Part shown: piece by piece, positions 30,601-38,612 of the stretch
Layout of the letters: the number at the start of each line of letters is the position of its first letter
How positions within the stretch are numbered: position 1 is the first letter of the stretch
NCBI GenBank assembly: GCA_028752905.1
Contig: JAQNBH010000011.1
Coordinates: forward strand, 744,001 to 808,000
Length of the DNA stretch: 64,000 nt
Reading direction: 5' to 3'
DNA from: Cladorhizidae sp. MBARI D1340-BT2
Taxonomy: Eukaryota > Porifera > Demospongiae > Poecilosclerida > Cladorhizidae
Notes under the pieces: model-generated
Database searches by the model: none
Seen by the model: the letters and a program-made list of their open reading frames with translations, nothing else
Told to the model about the DNA's origin: nothing
Made by a program: the position numbers and the translations under genes

Positions 30601-31739
30601 GTCAGCTGCTGCTCCTGCAACACTCTTGTTGCATGCTGTGTTGCTACTCTCTTGCAACACTTTCTTGTGTTGCATGCTGTGTAGCTACTCTCCTGCAACA
30701 CTCTTGTTGTAATGCTGTGTTGCTACTCTCCTGCAACACTCTCTTGTTGCATGCTGTGTTGCTACTCTCCTGCAACACTCTTGTTGCATGCTGTGTTGCT
30801 ACTCTCCTGCAACACTCTTGTTGCATGCTGTGTAGCTACTCTCCTGCAACACTCTCTTGTTGCATGCTGTGTTGCTACTCTCTTGCAACATTCTTGTTGC
30901 ATGCTGTGTTGCTACTCTCCTGCAACACTCTTGTTGCATGCTGTGTTGTCAGCTGCTACTCCTGCAACACTCTTGTTGCATGCTGTGTTGCTACTCTCCT
31001 GCAACACTCTCTTGTTGCATGCTATGTAGCTACTCTCCTGCAACACTCTTGTTGCATGCTGTGTTGCTACTCTCCTGCAACACTCTCTTGTTGCATGCTG
31101 TGTTGCTACTCTCCTGTAGTGAACACGTGTGGAGGTAAGAGGTGCAGGAGCTATCTAAACTTAACCTTCCATTAACCTTCCATGATGGTGGCTTTCCTGA
31201 ATTAAAGAAGGTTCATGATATAGATAGCATGATGTTAGCTGGTGTAAGTAATAGCTTAGTGCTAGTGTAAAGGTTCATGAAATAGATGGCATGATGTTAG
31301 CTAGTATAAGTAATAGCCAAGTGGTGGTAACTATAACAACAGCTGCACCATTATAGCTGCTGGTTGGCTAACAAAAGCTTCAGCGTGTGATTTTATGACG
31401 ACACCCACCAAATACATACAACAGTTTTAGCATCAATCTAGTAAAAACAAAAACTCCAGGCTTGGGGTGGGGAAATGTCCTGCCATGTCTAGCTACAAGC
31501 TACTCACAGAAATATGATGTTAGAAATTAATGCATTGGATTATTTTCTAATTGAAGCACATAATCCTACCGTATTCTCTCCCCTGTATCTAGTATCAAGG
31601 TCGTCGTGGCAACAGAGATGACCAGGGTGATTCTTCAGGATTTGGTGATGGTGGTGGTGTTGGGGGAAACTTTGGGGAGAGTCAGGAGGGTGGCTTTCAG
31701 GCACCTGCTGCTGCTGCTGACGATGATGATGAATGGTGA
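12611..31739 (+). CDS. DDX4 (vasa): Vasa / DDX4-type DEAD-box RNA helicase, complete, ten exons
   Basis: Exons: 12611-12622, 12718-12787, 12832-12849, 12902-13609, 15913-16214, 19794-20078, 27496-27805, 28175-28545, 29480-29581, 31593-31739. All junctions are GT-AG and in phase, giving 774 residues. An in-frame TAG at 12590-12592 supports the ATG. The N-terminal third is Gly/Arg/acidic with RG boxes and no CCHC zinc knuckle. Helicase motifs: Q motif ~322-350, AQTGSGKT 363-370, PTREL 404-408, GG 432-433, TPGR 453-456, DEAD 477-480, SAT 512-514, VFVETK ~575-580, ARGLDI 631-636, HRIGRTGR 656-663. The C-terminus is acidic, ending [14 protein letters not shown], the [20 protein letters not shown] block, and LVKVLADAQQ before the tail favour Vasa over DDX3/PL10. 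Vasa unwinds RNA in germ-line or stem-cell granules and acts in piRNA biogenesis. The 2.3 kb of coding sequence is spread over 19 kb because of intronic repeats. Confidence 0.93.
12770..12910 (+). repeat. Tandemly duplicated vasa exon end plus intron (18-nt microexon)
   Basis: A segment comprising GGTGGCTTTGG, a short coding tail, a GTGAGC donor and the following intron (TATATGCAATATTCTG...) occurs twice in a row. The result is exon 3 of only 18 nt (12832-12849, coding GGGFGR) flanked by introns of 44 and 52 nt. All three junctions are phase 1, so the microexon can be skipped or kept without a frameshift. Confidence 0.88.
13240..13555 (+). repeat. Coding minisatellite in vasa exon 4 (RG/acidic modules)
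   Basis: About four units of 72-81 nt, all multiples of three, encode a module of the form GFGGRRDxDG, a short acidic stretch, [10 protein letters not shown]. Unit ends differ by whole codons. Such RG boxes bind RNA and are methylated by PRMT5 in Vasa proteins of other animals. Confidence 0.88.
13680..13870 (+). repeat. Copy of a dispersed AT-rich repeat family (intron 4)
   Basis: The core GCTCAAAAGATAGGTCTCTC followed by TGTGTGCTCTCTTTTGATAC is shared with copies near 20700, 23690, 32410 and (inverted) 32750. A 33-bp piece starting CATAGGTATAACTAGAACC is duplicated in tandem at about 13789-13854. Confidence 0.75.
14014..15113. repeat. C/T-rich minisatellite, ~23-24-bp unit (vasa intron 4)
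   Basis: About 46 units built on CCCTCCCTGTGCCCCCTTGT, followed by CTTG or CCA. Long open frames exist on both strands, including one of 394 codons, because the units lack stop codons in several frames. They are not genes. The coding strand of vasa is pyrimidine-rich across the array. Confidence 0.95.
15181..15672. repeat. Minisatellite, 63-bp unit (vasa intron 4)
   Basis: Eight units containing GACCAGTAATTCATCATTAT and TACAAGTGGAGAGGAT. It begins about 70 bp after the C/T-rich array. Confidence 0.95.
16251..18391. repeat. Minisatellite, 38-bp unit (vasa intron 5)
   Basis: About 56 units containing GTGCTGAGTCTGTGTGGTGT and GCATGCATGTCTGTTA. Point variants (GTACATG, GCCTGTTA, GTGTGTGTGG) mark individual units. 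The array starts within 40 bp of the exon 5 donor. Confidence 0.97.
18390..19436. repeat. Minisatellite, 34-bp unit (vasa intron 5)
   Basis: About 31 units containing AGTCACTCAGCATCAGGAGT and GCACCTAGCTCCTC directly follow the 38-bp array with no unrelated spacer. Several units are shortened by deletion of the CTCAGTCA portion (near 18960, 19055, 19215 and 19313). Confidence 0.97.
19437..19793. other. Unique intron sequence ending in a GT repeat
   Basis: No gene or known element is seen. A (GT)n tract at about 19758-19791 runs directly into the exon 6 acceptor TGTAG, so this 3' splice site has a GU-rich rather than a pyrimidine-rich tract. Confidence 0.6.
20341..20560. repeat. Imperfect tandem repeat, ~45-60-bp unit (vasa intron 6)
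   Basis: Five degenerate units share GGTCCTCTAATGACATTCAT and CTGGGGCAGCA, with variable spacers ending in CCATAC. Confidence 0.85.
20590..20900 (+). repeat. Copy of the dispersed AT-rich repeat family
   Basis: Contains GGAGCTGTATAAATTCTGCA, ATGGATTTGATATCTGGCTC and GTTCTCTCTGTGTGCTC, similar to the copies at 13680, 23621 and 32340. Boundaries are not clear. Confidence 0.6.
21139..21305 (+). repeat. LTR-like direct repeat, left copy
   Basis: A segment of about 167 bp starts TGACA and ends CTACA. It is about 80% or more similar by eye to 23287-23454, sharing CATGATCACATCAACACATC and CCAGTCCACAGTCACCAAGG. The TG...CA ends and a gypsy RT remnant between the two copies suggest LTRs. Confidence 0.55.
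21347..22016. mobile_element. Small non-autonomous DNA element with GRCTGGTTCACAA ends
   Basis: The left end reads GGCTGGTTCACAATAGGACG. The right end, on the opposite strand, reads GACTGGTTCACAAAACC. Near both ends lie related GACGC motifs. No coding frame is recognised and the target duplication is unclear, so the superfamily is left open. Confidence 0.55.
21409..21774. repeat. Two-copy tandem duplication, ~183-bp unit
   Basis: Both copies run from CACATCCATAGATACGCATT to CGAAAGCTACACT and differ by only a few bases near the AAATAAATT tract. The duplication lies inside the element at 21347-22016. Confidence 0.9.
22190..23270 (+). pseudogene. Ty3/gypsy-type pol remnant (RT), frameshifted and rearranged
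   Basis: Pieces of a gypsy RT appear in order in different frames. These are [20 protein letters not shown] with RELNK near 22465-22530, [17 protein letters not shown] near 22565-22615, and [19 protein letters not shown] near 22690-22745. Then [20 protein letters not shown] (22729-22935 frame), [20 protein letters not shown] with the catalytic YLDD, and [16 protein letters not shown] small minisatellite (22948-23069) interrupts it. Beyond that, [14 protein letters not shown] and DIAAPL resemble the segment before RNase H. Stops and frameshifts make it non-functional. It lies in vasa intron 6, in the sense orientation. Confidence 0.8.
22948..23069. repeat. Short tandem repeat, ~29-bp unit
   Basis: About four units containing GATCTGACTCCTTACAGTTG and GACACCTAG are inserted within the gypsy remnant. 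Confidence 0.9.
23287..23454 (+). repeat. LTR-like direct repeat, right copy
   Basis: Partner of 21139-21305 in the same orientation. It starts TGACA and ends CTACA, with the gypsy remnant between the two copies. No primer-binding site or polypurine tract is evident. Confidence 0.55.
23600..23805 (+). repeat. Copy of the dispersed AT-rich repeat family
   Basis: Contains AGGAGCGCCATAGATTCTGC, GAACTTGATATGAAGCTCAA and CCTCTCTGTGTGCTCTC. It is similar to the copies at 20590 and 13680. Confidence 0.65.
23811..24855. repeat. Minisatellite, 52-bp unit (vasa intron 6)
   Basis: About 20 units containing GCCAGCCAGTTGAAAACCA and ATTGCACCAGTCATATTTGC. Variants AAGG/ATGG, GTATT/GCATT and AGTAATT alternate along the array. 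Confidence 0.97.
24856..25350. other. Intron sequence with no recognised gene
   Basis: A (CA)n tract occurs at about 25071-25095. Nothing else is identifiable. Confidence 0.5.
25355..26038. mobile_element. TTAA-flanked hairpin-type MITE (vasa intron 6)
   Basis: TTAA at 25351-25354 and 26039-26042 flank inverted ends. The left reads GGGGGATGTAACCCAT and the right mirrors it as ATGGGTTCCATCCCCC. Inside the ends, GACAAAAAGAG and the ACAAAACACAAAAA / TTTTTGTGTTTTGTTG blocks are inverted copies, and the right arm is partly duplicated. There is no coding frame. The TTAA target is characteristic of the piggyBac superfamily. Confidence 0.75.
26043..27003. mobile_element. Non-autonomous piggyBac-like element, 961 bp
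   Basis: TTAA at 26039-26042 and 27004-27007 flanks ends CCCTTTCACTGCTGC and, on the opposite strand, CCGTTTCACTGCGCA. The TTAA target and a CCC-start end are classic for piggyBac. A minus-strand frame near 26690-26770 reads [20 protein letters not shown] then DSDW and a stop. This acidic stretch could be a scrap of a transposase N-terminus, but it is too short to be sure. Confidence 0.78.
26928..26988. repeat. Two copies of a 19-bp palindrome near the element end
   Basis: TACCCGGTAGTACCGGGTA occurs at about 26928-26946 and again at about 26970-26988. Each is followed by a CGCA-type tail and each could form a hairpin. Both are subterminal in the piggyBac-like element. Confidence 0.85.
27008..27385. 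repeat. Degenerate tandem repeats (vasa intron 6)
   Basis: First come three copies of AGCTCTACCTGTGTGTTRCC with CCAGCAT. Then irregular units of about 30-40 bp follow, built on CCAGCATAATGGAA and CCCCCATATTATG, with homopolymer C runs of variable length. Confidence 0.8.
28569..28880. repeat. Tandem repeat built on GCTAGCTACT (vasa intron 8)
   Basis: About seven irregular units contain AAAGGGGTTGTCTGGAGCTA and GTGTTCAAGTCTCTAGCTAG. The palindrome TAGCTA occurs in each unit. Confidence 0.88.
29098..29421. repeat. Minisatellite, 25-bp unit (vasa intron 8)
   Basis: About 13 units containing GTGTGTCTGGCCTTGTCCTG with ACCCC or ACTCC. The repeated CCTGAC resembles a branch-point sequence. The array ends about 60 nt before the exon 9 acceptor. 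Confidence 0.95.
29706..30355. mobile_element. TTAA-flanked long-inverted-repeat MITE, 650 bp (vasa intron 9)
   Basis: TTAA at 29702-29705 and 30356-30359 flanks an almost perfect inverted repeat. The left arm starts GGGGGTAGTTCACCCAAAAC, and the right arm is its reverse complement, ending CTACCCCC. Arms of about 285 bp surround a spacer of about 85 bp. No coding frame. When transcribed within the vasa pre-mRNA, the arms would form a long hairpin. Confidence 0.9.
30366..31118. repeat. Minisatellite, ~36-47-bp unit (vasa intron 9)
   Basis: About 19 units containing CTCTTGTTGCATGCTGTGTT and GCTACTCTCCTGCAACA. Variants carry TGTCAGCT or TGTAGCT. The open frames are repeat artefacts. The array begins 10 bp after the MITE at 29706-30355. 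Confidence 0.95.
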
Positions 31740-32096
31740 GGACATTAGCACTCTCTAACCGACGATGATCTCTGGCTGACGCTCCACCCATTTGTTTGGA
31801 CTATGAACATGAATTATTCAACATCGTTTTTCCCCACAATAACCTGTAATTATTATCATCACTTATGATTCTTTCACAACAACTCGTCATGATCATATAT
31901 GTAATTAACACACACACACGATACGTGAGCAGTATATATATATTATATAGAAGCAATCTGCAAATTTATCTTCACTGTATATACACGCACGTATAGTTTT
32001 AGGACCATTCTCGATCTTGGCTAGCCTCTTTAGATGCCCACAAATCTCTGTCCAGGCTCCTTAAGAAAGCATTTGATGCTGTTCCATGCTAACCTC
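31740..32096 (+). other. Probable vasa 3' UTR and flank
   Basis: This sequence follows the vasa TGA (31737-31739). I see no canonical AATAAA. AT-rich stretches occur around 31840-31960. Confidence 0.4.
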
Positions 32097-32100
32097 TTAA

Positions 32101-33639
32101 AAGGGGGGACTGTACCACAGAAACTAGATTTTTTTTTGATTTTTCCCCCTTCTTTCTTTCAAACTATTCTTGTATCTATACTCTAGCCATTTGCAAAGTT
32201 TTAGAGGCATTGGATGCTCCACTCCAAAGTTATGTTGGTTTTTGTCCATGCAATTTTACTTCATCTTGATTCAAGAATCTAAGAAAAACCTGAAGAGACG
32301 GCCAACCGAAGGGGAGACGCATTTTAAATTTTTTTTAAACTTGTGGTTACAACTTTAGAGCTCCGTAGATTCTGCAAACTTCATGGTATGGACTTGATAT
32401 ATAGCTCAAAAGATAGGTCTCTCTCTTGTGATACCAAAATATGTTTCATAGGTATAACTATAGGCAAGTTACTAGACCCTAAAGTGGAGGGACCTGAATC
32501 CCAAAAATCTCATCCAAAATAACTCTAAAATTTTCAACGTAATCAATTTTCCACCCGCGCGCTTGGTACATTTTCACGCCTAATGAAAAAGGTCATTGAA
32601 TAGCCTAGGGCTTCCTCTAGCCACTCATACCATTTTCAAATTTAAATTTTTAGCACTTAGCAAAATCTGGAGTTATTTTGGATGAGGTTTTTGAAGTTAG
32701 GGCCTATAAGTTATACCTATGAAACATATTTTAGTTCAAAAGAGAGCACACAGAGAGACCTATCTTTTGAGCTATATATCTAGTCCATATATCTAGTCCA
32801 TACCATGAAGTTTGTAGAATCTACGGAGCTCTAAAGTTGTAACCACAAGTATTAAAAAATTCTTCGGTTGGCCGTCTCTTCGGGTTTTTCTTAGATTCTT
32901 GAATCAAGATGAAGTGAAATTGTATGGACAAAAACCAGCATAACTTCGGAATGGAGCATCCAATGCCTCTAAAACTTTGCAAATGGCTCGAGTATAGATG
33001 TTATTTATGATTTTCAGGGCATGGGTAGTAGTACAAGAACAGATCAAGAAATCCCCAAGGTAACACATTTTACATGCGATTCCATAAACGCAAACATTTA
33101 ATTGCCTTGTATACTTGACCTTTTTTTCTTCTTTTCTTTTCTTTTTTTTTGCTGTAAACGCTCATAACTTTCCTACGCTTCACTCAATTAAAAAAAAAAA
33201 AATTATAATCACTGGATAGCTAGTTCTCTAAGGAATGTAAGAAACAGATGTTTAATTACTACAAGTGTTGATAAGTTTGGTCATTTGAAGTGTGAGGTTT
33301 AGGGTTTTCTCGGGGATTTTCCCCATAGCAACCGATTTGGCTTACCACTCAGCAACCACGATGGTTATTGATAATCTGTTTCTTACATACCTTAAGATTT
33401 TTCCCTCCTCTTTCAGCTGACCCAAGTGTGGGACTTGGATCTTGAAAACTGGGGCAGTTATGATCGCAGAGCTGATAATGGTCACTTTGGGGGGAATCTT
33501 GATGTATCTTCTAAGAAAATATGTCTGTAGAGACATTCAACATATCATTAGGAAGCACAAAGCATAAGGAACAACCTGGATTCTTTTTTAAATTTAAGAA
33601 GTTATGACGATTTATAAACCTGTGCGGTACAGTCCCCCT
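32101..33639. mobile_element. TTAA-flanked element with internal ~840-bp hairpin
   Basis: TTAA at 32097-32100 and 33640-33643 flanks ends AAGGGGGGACTGTACCACA and, on the opposite strand, AAGGGGGACTGTACCGCACA. Inside, about 32165-32500 is inverted at about 32640-33005 (blocks TTCTTAGATTCTTGAATCAA and CCATACCATGAAGTTTG mirror each other). The arms contain the dispersed family core (CTCAAAAGATAGGTCTCTC). A related shorter copy without the hairpin lies at 35719-35990. No coding frame. Confidence 0.8.
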
Positions 33640-33643
33640 TTAA

Positions 33644-34015
33644 ACACCGCTAACCTCTCTTAAACACACTGTTCCTTCCTTCTCATTTACTCTGCCGACT
33701 CATCTCGGCTCGCTCACAAAGTATCCCACTTTCTCCTTCACTAATTCTATGCAGACTATCCACTCCCTTCCCTACTCTTCCACTTCCTCCATCAGCTTAG
33801 TGCAATGTGACCTGGAAGTGATGTCATCCTCTGGCTATCTCCCTGTTCCCTCAACAATCAACCCGAATAAGCGTAAGGACATGGTCCCTCACCTAACTAG
33901 TGGACATTTAGGAGCTCGACTGCTCTTTGGGAGGGGGCTGGGCTGGTTGTGCTGGAGTATTTAGTTGTCGAGTGAAAACTAATTCCTGCAAGTCCCTCAA
34001 AGTAAATGTGTAATG
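33644..34015. other. No recognised feature
   Basis: Unique sequence with a 71-codon plus-strand frame at 33749-33964 that shows no motif. Confidence 0.35.
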
Positions 34016-35321
34016 TTGACCTGTGCATGCCATGTGGCCACAGACTTGACTCGTGCATGCCATGTGGCCACGGACTTACCCGTGCATGCCATGCAGTGTT
34101 TGCATTTTACCCGGGTAAAACCTATTGAACTCAACCCAGTGGATAAAACAGGTATTTTCCCCAGGTTTTACCCGGGTTTTTTACCTGGGTTTTATCCTAT
34201 TTTACCTGGGGTTTTTTACCTGGGTTTTCCCCAGGTATTACCCAGTGATATAAAACACTTATTTGTAGCCCTGAGCCACAAGTGTCTGGCTGGTGGTGGA
34301 CACCAGGGCTATTTAAAAGGCAAGCAAATACCACAGGTCATATTCACTGCTTACAGTTTAGTTAAGTGTACTGCAATTACAAAAATGAGAAAGCCCAGAA
34401 ACTCGTCTTCTGCCACAGGCTCCTGCGAGGACCTCAGGAGATCGACTATTAAACCTGTTTAATTTGCATATCAATTGGACTTTAATCCCATGAATCTTGT
34501 TTAAATATTTAAATTAAAAAATATATACTCTGGTAGACAACCTTGTCACTTGGTAAATAAATGCTTAGTGAAACACAGCTCCTGTTTTTGTCTAGTTCTT
34601 TACAGTTGCCATTTATTGAATGACTTACTTCCTGATTACAGAGTTTAATATCTTGACAGTTTATAATAAATCTATTGTGTCTTGTATCCATGTTTGAGTA
34701 AAACCCGGGTAAAACCTGGGTAAAACCCGGGTAATAGGTATTTAACCCAACCCCCAAGCCCTGGGTAAAACCTGCGAACTCTGATGCCATGTGGCCACGC
34801 ACTTGACTCGTGCATGCATGTGGCCACGGACTTGACTCGTGCATGCATGTGGCCACGGACTTGACTCGTGCATGCATGTGGCCACGGACTTGACTCGTGC
34901 ATGCATGTGGCCACGGACTTGACTCGTGCATGCATGTGGCCACGGACTTGACTCGTGCATGCATGTGGCCACAGACTTGACTCGTGTATGCATGTGGGCA
35001 CGGACTTGACTCGTGCATGCATGTGGCCACGCACTTGATTGTGCATGCATGTGGCCACGGACTTGACTCGTGCATGCATGTGGCCACGGACTTGATTCGT
35101 GCATGCATGTGGGCACAGACTTGACTCGTGCATGCATGTGGCCACAGACTTGACTCGTGCATGCATGTGGGCACGGACTTGACTCGTGCATGCATGTGGC
35201 CACGGACTTGACTCGTGCATGCATGTGGCCACGGACTTGACTCGTGCATGCATGTGGCCACGCACTTGACTCGTGCATGCATGTGGCCACGGACTTGACT
35301 CGTGCATGCATGTGGCCACGG
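34016..35321. repeat. Minisatellite, ~29-bp unit, split by an hAT MITE
   Basis: Units containing CATGTGGCCACGGACTTGAC and TCGTGCATG. About three units lie at 34016-34093 and about 18 at 34784-35321. The left units and the first right unit carry the variant ATGCCATGTGG; the rest read GCATGCATGTGG. The open minus-strand frames (over 200 codons) are repeat artefacts. Confidence 0.93.
34094..34783. mobile_element. hAT-type MITE, 690 bp, with 8-bp target duplication
   Basis: The left end CAGTGTTTGCATTTTACCC and the right end, read on the opposite strand as CAGAGTTCGCAGGTTTTACC, are imperfect inverted repeats. The 8-bp sequence ATGCCATG occurs on both sides (34086-34093 and 34784-34791), the target length of the hAT superfamily. 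Both ends hold reiterated ACCCGGGTAAAAC-like motifs. No transposase frame is seen. Confidence 0.85.
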
Positions 35322-35398
35322 GTACCACTTGATTGCAAAGTGTCACTTAACAATTCTAAAGCACGGACAACACCACAAGTTGAAGAAATTATACTTAA

Positions 35399-35714
35399 CC
35401 CTTTCACCGCCCACTTTAGAAAGGGATATTGATGAGTACAACCCGTATAAAATCAGTAGTTGAGAAAAGTACCTAGCAACCATATATCTCTAGATTGTCC
35501 ATGAATAGAATAGACAAGATTTTGGTGAAATTTGGTTTCCTAGCAACTAAACCACAAATCGTGAATATGTTTATGTGTTCTTTCTCTTATTACTTCAATA
35601 TTGGATAAATAGTTATAGAGATAATTACATACCAAGTTGTAGCCCATGCACTTTTAATTATGGTGGGGCTCATATACAAACTGTACATGTTATACTTATC
35701 TGTAATACTTATCT
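35399..35714. mobile_element. Probable piggyBac-like element, one end only
   Basis: TTAA (35395-35398) followed by CCCTTTCACCGCCCACTTTA resembles the left end of the element at 26043. I did not find a matching opposite end, so the extent is uncertain. Confidence 0.4.
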
Positions 35715-35718
35715 TTAA

Positions 35719-35990
35719 TGGGGGAATGTACGTCAATTCCCCCCTTCTTTCAAACTGTTCTTGTATCTATCCACTGGCAATTTGAAAACTTTGAGAGGCA
35801 TTGGATGCTCCATTTCGAAGTTATGTTGGTTTTTGTCCATGTAACAGATCAAGAAACTACAAAGAGAACACATGTTATGATATTTGACCTAACTTGGACT
35901 ATATTTTTCTTATTTTTTTCAATAAAATCTTTTTTTTTGTTGCCATAACTGATAACTTTCCTACACTTCACCAAAAAATGAACAGTATCT
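35719..35990. mobile_element. Partial copy of the TTAA-element family
   Basis: TTAA at 35715-35718 is followed by TGGGGGAATGTACGTC, then TTCTTTCAAACTGTTCTTGT and GAGGCATTGGATGCTCCATT. The latter two blocks are shared with 32150-32240. Later CAGATCAAGAAA and ATAACTTTCCTAC match 33035-33180. The far end is missing. Confidence 0.65.
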
Positions 35991-36881
35991 AAATAATGCT
36001 GCAGCTGAGTTGGTCTTGACCCAGCACAATATTGACCCCAACCTTTTGGCTTCCCAGGGAGGCCCACCCAGTCCTCTTTGAGATGAGAGATTGAACATTA
36101 GCCCCAGGGTGAAGGGTTAGGAGAGAATAGGCCATTTCTAGCCCAGTAGGTAAGGATCGTTAAAGTTGTCAGCACAAGAAACGGAAACGTCCATGTCAAG
36201 ATTTTACCTTGCCAAGTCGGTTAACTCAGTTTGCTTTAAAAAATCGAAAACACACTTATGAAAGTTGGGACACCTGCGCCCGTGTTCACAACAATGGAAT
36301 GCAGGCATACAAAATATTCTGAAGACAATACCAGACACCGGAAGCAGAGTCCGCAAGCCACACCCCTCACTGATAAAACCTAAAATGAATTCAGACTGTC
36401 CAGTATGGGTGGAGACATCCATGTCGAACAGACTCCATGATTGATGATCCCAGTACCCTGGAACCCCAATTCCAGTCATTTTGCTGAATTTAACCGGGTT
36501 GGGAAAGGGTCATCGATTGTGTGGACTGGATGATGCATCAACCAGAAATGCCACTGCGTCCGACCCTACCACAGGGAAACTGGCACCACACATCAAAGGA
36601 AAAACTACGCTCCCAGATGCCCAACTGTCTAAAAAAAACACTATAAATGTATCATTTGCTGTTATTTTGCACTGAGGAAGACCCACCCACCCACAGCAGC
36701 CGAAATATTTGCCCATTACCATTACAAGGTTACCTCCTGCCACACCCACACATGTCCACAGGGTCTAGACACCAGCCCAGCAGGGCAACCAAACCCATGT
36801 ATAGATCTGCGAGTGGGCCCTCTGGGATTTTGCTGATGTAGAGGTGCACATGTAGCACTCTCCCAGATATAATTAACATAT
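35991..36881. other. No recognised gene
   Basis: A minus-strand frame of 91 codons (36204-36479) contains several Cys and His residues (CMPAFHCCEHGRRCPNFHKC), but I cannot match it to a known finger family. Nothing else stands out. Confidence 0.35.
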
Positions 36882-38612
36882 GCCTTGGCTCATGTAAAAG
36901 ACTGCACCAGCCTCCAGTGGCCTTGGCTAATGTAAAAGACTGCACCAGCCTCCAGTGGCCTTGGCTAATGTAAAAGACTGCACCAGCCACCAGTGGCCTT
37001 GGCTAATGTAAAAGACTGCACCAGCCGCCAGTGGCCTTGGCTAATGTAAAAGACTGCACCAGCCACCAGTGGCCTTGGCTAATGTAAAAGACTGCACCAG
37101 CCACCAGTGGCCTTGGCTAATGTAAAAGACTGCACCAGCCACCAGTGGCCTTGGCTAATGTAAAAGACTGCACCAGCCTCCAGTGGCCTTGGCTAATGTA
37201 AAAGACTGCACCAGCCTCCAGTGGCCTTGGCTAATGTAAAAGACTGCACCAGCCACCAGTGGCCTTTAAAAGACTGCACCAGCCACCAGTGGCCTTGGCT
37301 AATGTAAAAGACTGCACCAGCCATCAGTAGCCTTGGCTAATGTAAAAGACTGCACCAGCCACCAGTGGCCTTGGCTAATGTAAAAGACTGCACCAGCCAC
37401 CAGTGGCCTTGGCTAATGTAAAAGACTGCACCAGCCACCAGTGGCCTTGGCTAATGTAAAAGACTGCACCAGCCTCCAGTGGCCTTGGCTAATGTAAAAG
37501 ACTGCACCAGCCTCCAGTGGCCTTGGCTAATGTAAAAGACTGCACCAGCCACCAGTGGCCTTGGCTAATGTAAGACTGCACCAGCCTCCAGTGGCCTTGG
37601 CTAATGTAAAAGACTGCACCAGCCACCAGTGGCCTTGGCTAATGTAAAAGACTGCACCAGCCATCAGTGGCCTTGGCTAATGTAAAAGACTGCACCAGCC
37701 ACCAGTGGCCTTGGCTAATGTAAAAGACTGCACCAGCCACCAGTGGCCTTGGCTAATGTAAAAGACTGCACCAGCCACCAGTGGCCTTGGCTAATGTAAA
37801 AGACTGCACCAGCCACCAGTGGCCTTGGCTAATGTAAAAGACTGCACCAGCCTCCAGTGGCCTTGGCTAATGTAAAAGACTGCACCAGCCACCAGTGGCC
37901 TTGGCTAATGTAAAAGACTGCACCAGCCTCCAGTGGCCTTGGCTAATGTAAAAGACTGCACCAGCCACCAGTGGCCTTGGCTAATGTAAAAGACTGCACC
38001 AGCCACCAGTGGCCATGGCTAATGTAAAAGACTGCACCAGCCACCAGTGGCCTTGGCTAATGTAAAAGACTGCACCAGCCACCAGTGGCCTTGGCTAATG
38101 TAAAAGACTGCACCAGCCATCAGTGGCCTTGGCTAATGTAAAAGACTGCACCAGCCACCAGTGGCCTTGGCTAATGTAAAAGACGGCACCAGCCTCCAGT
38201 GGCCTTGGCTAATGTAAAAGACTGCACCAGCCACCAGTGGCCTTGGCTAATGTAAAAGACTGCACCAGCCACCAGTGGCCTTGGCTAATGTAAAAGACTG
38301 CACCAGCCACCAGTGGCCTTGGCTAATGTAAAAGACTGCACCAGCCACCAGTGGCCTTGGCTAATGTAAAAGACTGCACCAGCCACCAGTGGCCTTGGCT
38401 AATGTAAAAGACTGCACCAGCCACCAGTGGCCTTGGCTAATGTAAAAGACTGCACCAGCCACCAGTGGCCTTGGCTAATGTAAAAGACTGCACCAGCCAC
38501 CAGTGGCATTGGCTAATGTAAAAGACTGCACCAGCCACCAGTGGCCTTGGCTAATGTAAGACTGCACCAGCCTCCAGTGGCCTTGGCTAATGTAAAAGAC
38601 TGCACCAGCCAC

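Noticed and set aside
12611..31739. DDX3/PL10 instead of Vasa
   Set aside because: The sequence around the Q motif and motif I, and the tail after motif VI (LVKVLADAQQ), resemble Vasa more. The C-terminus ends in an acidic DDDDEW tail. A full phylogeny would settle it.
36204..36479. Cys/His-containing minus-strand frame as a zinc-finger gene
   Set aside because: The spacing of Cys and His does not fit a known finger, and no splice or start context supports it. Kept only as an unrecognised frame.
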